Source: an uncultured Alphaproteobacteria bacterium (GTDB lineage Bacteria > Pseudomonadota > Alphaproteobacteria > Puniceispirillales > UBA1172). Taken from it: a stretch of DNA of 64,000 nucleotides. Position 1 is the stretch's first letter. Each line of letters begins with the position of its first letter. Location: the NCBI GenBank assembly GCA_937952245.1, contig CALFYS010000002.1, positions 1-64,000 on the forward strand, read 5' to 3'. The translations under genes were made by a program, and so were the position numbers. Shown here piece by piece: positions 1 through 8,000 of the stretch. The notes under the pieces were generated by a model that saw only the letters and a program-made list of their open reading frames with translations, was not told where the DNA came from and did no database searches.

Positions 1-70
1 GCAATAAATAGAAAGAGGACAGCAACCACTTTGTACATCACCACACCTATGTAGACATTAACAACCCCCA

Positions 71-1228
71 TCAGCCAAAGAAAACGCGTTCAATAAACCA
101 ATACAAACCGATCACGGCGATCATGCTAGAGGCGGGAACTTCCACCCGCTGGTGATATTTCGCATGGCCGCCAATGAGCGCTGCCATCACCAACAAAGGC
201 GCCAAGACCAACAATTGCCCCAGCTCAACCCCAATATTAAACGCAATAAGGCTGATCATAAAGGCTGACCCCGCCAAGCCAACCTCGCCCAAAACAAAGG
301 CAAAGCCCAATCCATGCAACAGGCCAAAGGTGAAGATCACCCCAAGCCTGCTGACCCCAATCTTGGGGCGGATGACGTTTTCAATCCCAATCCAAACAAT
401 CGACAGGGCGATCAGGGGTTCAACGACAGACGCCGGAATGCTGACAAAGCCGTATGTCGCCAACGCTAAGGTGAAACTATGCGCCAAGGTAAAGACCGTG
501 ACCTGCATCAACAAAGGCCGCCATTTCGGTGAGAAGAAAAACAGCCCCGCGATAAAGATGATGTGATCAAGCCCTTTCGGGATGATATGGGCAATGCCCG
601 AGACGATATATTGTGACGTGATCTCTTGCCACGACCGATCCATCACGCCCCCACGAGGGATCGGAAGGCTGGTTTGCCCGGCGCTGATATAATCGGTGTA
701 AAGGTCATCAGGATCAATCGACGGGTCTTGCTGGCGGATGGCAAAATCCCCCAAGGTCTGATCCAGCCCCACCACAACCGGGGCATCATTGGAAGGCAGC
801 GCCGCCGTTAAGGTGATGTTGGTGCGCCGCGGCAAGGAAAGATCAATACCGTCTTCAACCGTAATGCCCGCAATATTAAGCGCCAGCCGATTGCCGCCCA
901 CCATCACCTGCAGTTTATCAAGAAAGCTTTTGGCGTTACGGCGGATTTCATCTTTCAATTCAGCGGCGTTTAATTGCCGGAGCGCATCATAGGCATCGGC
1001 GTTTTTACTGTCATTTGTATCCGTCACAAGACTGGCATCAATGTCAGACAAAGCGATTTCAATATTCAAGGACAGATCCAATTGAACCTGATTATCCGTC
1101 ATCGAAAGGTCAGCGATAATGGGCTGAATATCATGGGCGCGGGAAGGCGTGACGGCATTGAAATAAACAAAAAAACTTAAAAGGCTGGCGGTAAGAAAAA
1201 TCTGCCAGTGGGATAAACGGTAGGGCAT
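71..1228 (-). CDS. HupE/UreJ_2-family membrane protein
   Basis: 385 residues. A signal peptide (about 1-31, ending SRA before HD) precedes an extracytoplasmic domain of about 160 residues. From about residue 205 to the end lies a multi-helix membrane domain with the HupE/UreJ_2 signature: a His-containing entry segment (HIIPKGLDHIIFIAGL), then ALAHS-like and FGLLHGLGFAF helices rich in His and Gly. HupE/UreJ proteins are thought to be nickel or cobalt permeases, although this long subtype with an N-terminal periplasmic domain is poorly characterised. It is divergent from a DUF4198 gene, another family linked to metal uptake, with only 69 bp between the starts. Family assignment is good; the substrate is inferred. 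The gene ends 70 bp from the window edge, and I see nothing supportable in those 70 bp. Confidence 0.85.
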   Translation of the reverse strand: MPYRLSHWQIFLTASLLSFFVYFNAVTPSRAHDIQPIIADLSMTDNQVQLDLSLNIEIALSDIDASLVTDTNDSKNADAYDALRQLNAAELKDEIRRNAKSFLDKLQVMVGGNRLALNIAGITVEDGIDLSLPRRTNITLTAALPSNDAPVVVGLDQTLGDFAIRQQDPSIDPDDLYTDYISAGQTSLPIPRGGVMDRSWQEITSQYIVSGIAHIIPKGLDHIIFIAGLFFFSPKWRPLLMQVTVFTLAHSFTLALATYGFVSIPASVVEPLIALSIVWIGIENVIRPKIGVSRLGVIFTFGLLHGLGFAFVLGEVGLAGSAFMISLIAFNIGVELGQLLVLAPLLVMAALIGGHAKYHQRVEVPASSMIAVIGLYWFIERVFFG

Positions 1229-1252
1229 TGGGTGGAGACTTCATGATTAAAA

Positions 1253-1281
1253 TTCAAAACATCATAACAGTTTTCTATAAT
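1253..1281 (+). promoter_or_regulatory. Putative sigma-70 promoter of the DUF4198 gene
   Basis: TTCAAA (1253-1258), a 17-nt spacer, then a perfect TATAAT (1276-1281). Transcription would start near 1288, about 10 nt before the TTG start at 1298, so the mRNA would be nearly leaderless. This fits the absence of a Shine-Dalgarno sequence there. Confidence 0.5.
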
Positions 1282-1297
1282 ATTCACTATAGTCGTA

Positions 1298-2149
1298 TTG
1301 ATTAACAAAACATGGTTCAAACCCTTGCCCACAATTTTAAAGATCATATGCCTCAGCCTGATGTTCGGCATCGCCCTGCCCCTTCCCGTCAAAGCCCATG
1401 AGTTTTGGATTATGCCGCAACAATGGCACGCTAAATCAGGGCAAGACCTCTCTATATTCCTTAAAGTGGGGGAGAGGTTTAAAGGGCTGTCTGAATTTTA
1501 TCTTCCGCAAGATATTCAGCAATTTGACCATATCAGCCCCCATGACATCACCCCTATCAAAGGCCGTTTGGGGGATATGCCCCCGGGGAAAATCACCCCC
1601 AATGAAAGCGGTATTCATCTGATCCGTCATGAAACAAAAGACAAATTGATCATCTACAAAACGCTGGAAAAGTTTAAATCCTTCGCCGCGAAAAAAGGCT
1701 ATCCCGATGCCGCCCAACAGCATTTGGAACGGCAACTGCCCGATGTTTATTTCAATGAGATTTATCGCCGATACGCAAAAAGTATTTTCACCGTTGGGTC
1801 ATGCCAAGGGGGTGATCGCCGTCTTGGGATGGCGGTGGAGATCATTGCCCTGACCAAGCCTTGTGCCGGCGCGGGTGCGATGGTCTTGCAATTCGAACGG
1901 GATGACCAACCGTGGGCTGGGGCTTATGTCACGGTGATGGCAAAGCCGCTTGAAGGCGGGGCGGAGGAGGCGATGGAGAGCCATCACAAAACAGGGGCGG
2001 ATGGCCAGCTTCGGATCACCACCGAGGCAGGGATGGCGTATTTGATTGACGCGGTCAGCCTTGATGCGATTGATCAAACCGTGCATCCTTCGGGGGCGGT
2101 TTGGCAAACCCGCTGGGCATCATTAACATTTGCCACGTCAGAATATTGA
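1298..2149 (+). CDS. DUF4198-family periplasmic protein
   Basis: 283 residues with a signal peptide ending near KAHEFW. The mature protein begins with the HEFWI motif typical of DUF4198 proteins, a family annotated as possible nickel or cobalt uptake components (NikK-like). The C-terminal third (LQFERDDQPWAGAYVTVMAK, then a GADGQ segment) looks like the family's beta-sandwich, transthyretin-like part. The start is TTG at 1298. The next in-frame ATG (1361) would remove most of the signal peptide, so TTG is preferred. The two cysteines (SCQGG and KPCAG) are about 20 residues apart and may pair. It is divergent from the HupE-like gene. A metal role is inferred from family and context only. Confidence 0.75.
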   Translation: MINKTWFKPLPTILKIICLSLMFGIALPLPVKAHEFWIMPQQWHAKSGQDLSIFLKVGERFKGLSEFYLPQDIQQFDHISPHDITPIKGRLGDMPPGKITPNESGIHLIRHETKDKLIIYKTLEKFKSFAAKKGYPDAAQQHLERQLPDVYFNEIYRRYAKSIFTVGSCQGGDRRLGMAVEIIALTKPCAGAGAMVLQFERDDQPWAGAYVTVMAKPLEGGAEEAMESHHKTGADGQLRITTEAGMAYLIDAVSLDAIDQTVHPSGAVWQTRWASLTFATSEY

Positions 2150-2165
2150 AAAACACTCTTAACAC

Positions 2166-2193
2166 CGCCGCCTAAAGCCTTTAACCTGCGGCG
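2166..2193 (+). terminator. Hairpin after the DUF4198 gene
   Basis: CGCCGC (2166-2171) pairs with GCGGCG (2188-2193), and a nested TAAA/TTTA pair sits in the loop. A short A/T stretch (attatta) follows, with no real T-run. It may be a weak terminator or an mRNA-stabilising hairpin. Confidence 0.3.
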
Positions 2194-2221
2194 ATTATTA
2201 ACCCAAAACTGGATTTGAGCT

Positions 2222-3595
2222 ATGCTGAAAAACGACCAACTTGATCAATGGGATCGTGATCATTTTTTCCATCCATCAACACATCTGGCGCAACACGCCA
2301 GGGGGGATACACCCAGCCGTGTGATCACCGGTGGGACAGGTTGTTTTATCGAAGACAGAGAGGGGCATAAACTGCTTGATGCTTTCGCCGGGCTTTATTG
2401 TGTCAATGTTGGGTATGGCCGCCAGGACATTGCGGATGCCATCGCCAAGCAAGCCAAAGAACTGGCTTATTATCATGCTTATGTGGGGCATGGCACGGAA
2501 GCGTCCATCACCTTGTCGAAAATGATTCTGGATCGCGCGCCAGACCATATGAGCAAAGTTTATTTTGGTCTTTCCGGTTCAGATGCCAATGAAACCAACA
2601 TCAAGCTGGTTTGGTATTACAATAATATTTTGGGGCGGCCAGAAAAGAAGAAGATTATTTCGCGTTGGCGGGGTTATCATGGCTCTGGCCTGATGACAGG
2701 CTCGCTCACTGGATTGTCATTGTTCCATCATAAATTTGATTTGCCGCTGGCGAATGTTCTGCATACCGAAGCGCCCTATTATTTCCGCCGTGAACATCTT
2801 AACCAAACCGAAGAAGAGTTTGTCCAGCATTGTGTTGCTGAATTGGAAGCTTTAATCGAACGGGAAGGGGCGGATACAATCGCGGCCTTTATTGGTGAAC
2901 CAGCTTTGGGGACAGGCGGTATTGTGCCGCCGCCACGTGGTTATTGGGATGCTATTCAGGCGGTGTTGGAACGTCATGATATTCTTTTAATCGCCGATGA
3001 AGTGGTGACTGGCTTTGGCCGTATGGGCACGATGTTTGGGTCGGAATATTATGGCTTAAAGCCAGATTTGATTACTATTGCCAAAGGGTTGACCTCGGCT
3101 TATGCGCCACTTTCAGGTTCCATTGTTTCAGAAAAGATGTGGGCTGTATTGGAACAGGGAACCGATGAAAATGGCCCTATTGGCCATGGCTGGACATATT
3201 CTGCCCATCCGATTGGCGCGGCCGCGGGTGTTGCCAATTTGAAACTGTTGGATGAATTGAACCTGATGCAAAACGCAGGTGAGGTTGGGGCTTACTTAAA
3301 CAAAGCCATGAAAGACGCGTTGCAAGATCACCCTCATGTTGGGGATGTCCGCGGCGAAGGTCTGTTATGCGCGGTTGAATTTGTCAAAGACAAAGACAGT
3401 CGCGGCTTCTTTGAGACGTCTGAAAAAATCGGCCCTCAAATTTCAGCCGCTCTTGTGGAAGACAGTAAGATTATCGCCCGCGCCATGCCGCAGGGTGATA
3501 TTTTGGGTTTTGCTCCGCCGTTCTGTTTGTCAAAGCCTGAAGTCGATCAGATTGTTGATGGTGTAGCGGCGGCGGTCAAACGCATCTTGGGTTAA
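2222..3595 (+). CDS. Class III PLP-dependent aminotransferase
   Basis: 457 residues, the full length for class III (omega) transaminases. Visible motifs are the cofactor-phosphate region [11 protein letters not shown], the metal-like pocket [13 protein letters not shown], and the Schiff-base lysine K288 in [10 protein letters not shown]. The sequence resembles the pyruvate-dependent aminotransferases of Proteobacteria that use beta-alanine, putrescine, taurine or aromatic amines, and these cannot be told apart by eye. It probably moves an amino group from a non-alpha amine to pyruvate in the cytoplasm. It appears to be a single-gene unit, with a hairpin 7 bp after its stop. No neighbour suggests the substrate. 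Confidence 0.9.
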   Translation: MLKNDQLDQWDRDHFFHPSTHLAQHARGDTPSRVITGGTGCFIEDREGHKLLDAFAGLYCVNVGYGRQDIADAIAKQAKELAYYHAYVGHGTEASITLSKMILDRAPDHMSKVYFGLSGSDANETNIKLVWYYNNILGRPEKKKIISRWRGYHGSGLMTGSLTGLSLFHHKFDLPLANVLHTEAPYYFRREHLNQTEEEFVQHCVAELEALIEREGADTIAAFIGEPALGTGGIVPPPRGYWDAIQAVLERHDILLIADEVVTGFGRMGTMFGSEYYGLKPDLITIAKGLTSAYAPLSGSIVSEKMWAVLEQGTDENGPIGHGWTYSAHPIGAAAGVANLKLLDELNLMQNAGEVGAYLNKAMKDALQDHPHVGDVRGEGLLCAVEFVKDKDSRGFFETSEKIGPQISAALVEDSKIIARAMPQGDILGFAPPFCLSKPEVDQIVDGVAAAVKRILG

Positions 3596-3602
3596 CTTAA
3601 AA

Positions 3603-3624
3603 GGATTACCCCTTTGGGTAATCC
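3603..3624 (+). terminator. Hairpin after the aminotransferase gene
   Basis: A perfect 9-bp stem, GGATTACCC (3603-3611) and GGGTAATCC (3616-3624), with a 4-nt loop. No strong T-run follows, so intrinsic termination may be incomplete. Confidence 0.55.
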
Positions 3625-3680
3625 TATCCATGATTTGAGATTTATTTATCCATGCGGTCGCAAATCGCCACGGGAAAATT

Positions 3681-3709
3681 TTGTCAAAACCTTATAAATC
3701 AAGTATAAG
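3681..3709 (+). promoter_or_regulatory. Putative sigma-70 promoter of the TPR-barrel/FecR operon
   Basis: TTGTCA (3681-3686), a 17-nt spacer and TATAAG (3704-3709). This is a good match, placed 45 bp before the ATG at 3754. It would drive both genes, which abut without a gap. Confidence 0.55.
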
Positions 3710-3753
3710 AAACATCATTTTGTTGTTTGAATTATTTTTTTTATTTCCCCTAG

Positions 3754-5091
3754 ATGCACAGTTTCAAAAGAAAAAAAATGGGCTTTGCCATGGTTGTTTG
3801 TGCGGGGATGATTCCTGCAATCTTAACGCCATTTTTTTCTTTCGCGCAGACGGTAACAACTGCTCAACAACAGACAGAAGAACAAAAATTATCATTGGGA
3901 CAATTGATGGTGCAATTGTTTCAGAATCCGGCTGACCTTGAATTGAATTTCAAAGTCATGCAGGCGCAAATTGCTGAAGGCAATCTCGAAGGCGCGGAAG
4001 CCACCCTTGAAAGGGTTTTGTTTATTGATCCCGAATCCACCATTGCCCGTGTATTGCTGGCGGATATTCAAATCCAACTGGGCAAATTTATTAGCGCCAA
4101 GAGAATTCTGGATGATCTGATCCAAGATGAAGATACGCCAGAACAAACGCGGCAACGTGCCCTAGGCTTAGCGGAACAAATTGAAGAAGGACTGGATACC
4201 ACCGTCATCAGTGGTGGGTATTCCGTCTATGCCGGTCAAACCGAAAATGCCTTTGGCCGATCAAAGGATGATGAAATCCTATTGCTGAATTTACCGCTGG
4301 AAAACACCACGAAAGATAAATCAGACCAGTTTTACGGTTATCGCACCTATTTATCAGTATCCGAAGAGTTAGATTATCAAACCCCGACACAGTTAAGCGC
4401 GGGCATCAGTTTTTCTGGCCGCGATACCCATGACCCCGCACGTTCAGATGTCGAAAGCTTATCTGTAAATTTCTCCTTATTGCGGGCTGATGAATACCGG
4501 CTCAATATTGGTGGATTTGGATCCTATACCGATGTTGGCAAACAAGATTTCAACAAATCAATGGGCCTGTTTGCGGGCATCACAAAACCCTTTGCCAATA
4601 TCGTATCGGTCAATGCCACTTTATCGGCGGCAAGGAATGTTTATTTTCCTTTTGCGGGCGTGGCCAATAACGAAGGAAAATCAAACAGGTCATATACCGC
4701 ACGAACAAATATTACAGGGTCAACAGGCTTTGGGTTTTTGCGGTTTGGTCTTAGTGGCGGCATTAACAACGCTGAAAATGAGGTCAATGATTTTCAATTT
4801 GAAAAACTTGAGCTCACAGGTTACGCGGCCAATGACATTGTATCGGTCAATGCCACCTTGTCCCGTCAATGGACCCGATATGATGTTGCCGATACGTTTA
4901 TTTCTTCGGAGCGTCAAAAAACGTCGATCAATGAATTGGCGTTAAATTTTCGTTATCTCGATGTTGTTGATATTTACGGCATCTCTCATGTTCCTTATAT
5001 AAATCTCTCGATGAGTGACACGGAATCAAACATTCCAAATTATCGGCGTGATGGGGCTGAATTTTCTGTTGGTGTGGAAGCGAGTTTTTAA
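3754..5091 (+). CDS. TPR plus beta-barrel outer-membrane protein (Slam-like)
   Basis: 445 residues. A signal peptide (about 1-33, ending SFAQ) is followed by a short helical region with one to two TPR-like units (about 50-145: NPADLELNFKVMQAQIAEGN, then EGAEATLERVL and AKRILDDLI). The remaining 300 residues alternate polar and hydrophobic positions like a beta-barrel and end in Phe, the usual outer-membrane barrel terminus. This order (TPR, then about 14 strands) is that of surface lipoprotein assembly modulators (Slam, DUF560), the translocons of type XI secretion. Its stop (5089-5091) directly abuts the ATG of the giant FecR-repeat protein, so the two are almost certainly co-expressed. The inferred role is export or surface display of that partner. 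ATG 3778 (codon 9) is an alternative start that also keeps a signal peptide. Confidence 0.7.
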   Translation: MHSFKRKKMGFAMVVCAGMIPAILTPFFSFAQTVTTAQQQTEEQKLSLGQLMVQLFQNPADLELNFKVMQAQIAEGNLEGAEATLERVLFIDPESTIARVLLADIQIQLGKFISAKRILDDLIQDEDTPEQTRQRALGLAEQIEEGLDTTVISGGYSVYAGQTENAFGRSKDDEILLLNLPLENTTKDKSDQFYGYRTYLSVSEELDYQTPTQLSAGISFSGRDTHDPARSDVESLSVNFSLLRADEYRLNIGGFGSYTDVGKQDFNKSMGLFAGITKPFANIVSVNATLSAARNVYFPFAGVANNEGKSNRSYTARTNITGSTGFGFLRFGLSGGINNAENEVNDFQFEKLELTGYAANDIVSVNATLSRQWTRYDVADTFISSERQKTSINELALNFRYLDVVDIYGISHVPYINLSMSDTESNIPNYRRDGAEFSVGVEASF

Positions 5092-8000
5092 ATGCGAATT
5101 CATGATTGTTCAAAATTTCTGCATATGCTGATTGTTGCTGTTCTGGCCATTTCCCTTGGGTCTATGCCATCCTTAGTGAGTGCCAAGGAACGGGTTCTTG
5201 TTGGGGTGCTGGCCGCCTCCGCTGGGCAGACAGAACGCCGCGATGAAAATGGCCAATTTGAAGTCATCACAACAGGCGATCAGATTTTCCTCAATGATGA
5301 AATCCGCACCCCTCAAGATGGCCGTATTCAAATTTTGCTCATGGATGAAACAACATTTTCCATGGGCGCGGACAGCACCATTGTGATTGATGAATTTGTC
5401 TATGATCCGGGCAATCAGGCCGGGGCGGTGAGTGCCAATATTAAAAAAGGCGTGTTCCGATTTATTTCAGGGCGCATTGCCAAGAAAAAACCTGAAAACA
5501 TGAAAGTCACCGCGGGCAATGCTGTGATTTCCATTCGCGGCACTGAAGTGATCGGGACGGTCTCACCCGAAGAAAGCACGATTGTATTGCTTTCAGGCTT
5601 GATTGATATGACATCAATTTCGGCGGGATGTGGCGGCGGCACCAGCTCAGCGGCAGGGTGCCAATCATCATTGGTTCGCCCGGGGTTCGGCGTTGCCATG
5701 GATGCTGGCGGTCAGTTTTCGCCGCCAACACGGTTTGAGCCAGAAGAAATTGATGCGGTGATTGATAGTATTGAAACCGCACCGAAAAAAGAGGAAGAGG
5801 AAAGCGGCGGCGAAGAAAGCCCCGAAGACGACCAAGCGCAAGACGATACGCCATCTGATGAAGAAGAAGAGTCCACGCAGGAATCTACTCAAGAATCTGG
5901 GCAAGAGGAAGCCGGCGCGTCTTCTGAAGAAGAACCAGAAAGTGAGCCAGCAACAGGTGTGGAAACAGATGCCAATGGTGAGCCAAAAACTGATGAAACC
6001 CAAACAGGTGAAACTCCGGCAGAAGAAACGCCAATCGTCCTTGCGGCGAATGATGAAGGGGAAAATTTAGCCCCTGACGGCACTGAAAAAATTGAAGACA
6101 CGCCCGCTTCCGCGCCTTCAGGAACAGCCGAAAAAAAGCAAGAACCGTCTAAGTTTGATCTGATTGTTTTGCGGTCATTCGGCATGATTGATGACCAAAA
6201 GGAAGAGGATAAAACAGCCCTTACCAACGAGATGGCTAATCTTTCTAATGATTTGATTGATGACAAAAAGGAAGACGAAAAACCAGCGTCATCAGAGCCT
6301 GACACACAGCAAACGGTTGAAGAAGATGTTGATGAACAGGTTGAAAAATTAGAAGACGATAAAAAAGAAGAAGAACAGAAATCAACAAGGGATGAAAGCA
6401 ATTCAAACCAGTCTTCAACGTCTGAAAATGAAAGCAGCCCTGAACGTGTTAATACCGCCCCGACCATTGGCACATTAGCGGCGATCAATTTTGAAGATAC
6501 CGATGCCGATGACAGTTTTAATACCAATTCGGCCAGCGCCGATGGCAATGACGCCGATGGCGATACCATTGAATTCAGCATTAATGATATGCAAGCCGAT
6601 ACATCACGCAGCGGCTTTACCCATTCAACAGATGGCTCTTTCGGTAAACTCTTTATCAATAAATCAACAGGGGCTTATGCTTTCGTCCCTGATGATACAG
6701 CGATTGAAAATTTGAAAACCGATAGTTCCGAAAGCTTCACCATCACCGTTAATGATGGCCGTGACAACGCCCGTGAAACCCTGACCATCGCGGTCACTGG
6801 CGTTAACGACACCCCTGTTTTATCAGCCTTGACCAGTGTTTTGATTGAAGACACAGCCAATGATGACAGTTTCAGCAATTCAAGCGCCAATCTTGATGCC
6901 AGCGACCGTGATGACACGGCATTGACCTATAGTTTGACCGATGCCAATACCTCATCATCTCTCGATGGTTTTGATCGTTCTTTGGCGGGGGATTACGGCA
7001 CGCTCCATCTCAACAGTGAAACAGGGGCCTATACTTATGTGCCGAATGACAGCGCGATTGAAGGCACAACCGAGACGGTCACAGAGACGTTCACCCTAAA
7101 CGTTCGTGATGGCTCAGACTTTGATCGGCAAACCCTGACGGTGGAAGTCAAAGGGGTCAATGACACGCCTGAATTGAACGCGCTTTCCGGCATAAGTTTC
7201 AGCGATACCGATGCTGATGATAGTTTCAGCAATGTTAACGCCAGCCTGACCGCCAGCGATCGTGATACCGGCGCTAGCCTCACTTATAGCGCGGATGGTG
7301 CAACAACCAATTCCAGTCAATCAGGCTTTACCCATGCTGTCGATGGAGATTACGGCACGCTTTATTTGAACAGCAGCAATGGTGACTATCGTTATGTTCC
7401 TGATGATGCCGCGATTGAAGGCCTGACGGCGGCGGCTTCTGATGAGTTCACTTTATCGGTCACCGATGGCTCCGCTTCTGCCAGCCAGACCCTTACCGCC
7501 AGCATCACCGGCGTTAATGACGCGCCTGTTTTGTCCAGCATCTCCAGCTTATCTTTTGAAGATACCGCCGCCGATAACAGTTTTTCAGCGGCCACCGACA
7601 GTTTGTCCGCAACGGAGCGGGATAGTGGGCAAAGCCTGACCTATAGCATTGCGGGGGCTTCTGCCGATGACAGTGTTGATGGCTATACCCATGCCGTGGC
7701 CGGAGATTACGGCACGCTCTATATTAATGAGACCAGCGGGGCGTTTTCCTATGTTCCTGATGATGACGCGATTGAAGGCATTAAAACCGATCAGACCGAC
7801 AGTTTCACCCTGACGGCAAGTGATGGTACAGCCTCGGTCAATCAGACGTTAACCGCGAATATCACCGGTGCTAACGATACCCCAGTGTTATCCATCTCGG
7901 GCAGCAACAGTTTCACCGATACTTCTGGCGATGACAGCCTTGATGCCGCGTCATTGACCGTGACATCAAGTGACCGCGATAATGACGCGTTAAGTTTCTC

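Noticed and set aside
5889..6659. 256-codon open frame on the minus strand
   Set aside because: It is the antisense of the acidic linker of the FecR-repeat protein; its Ser/Val/Phe-rich translation is what reverse-reading Glu/Asp/Thr codons gives.
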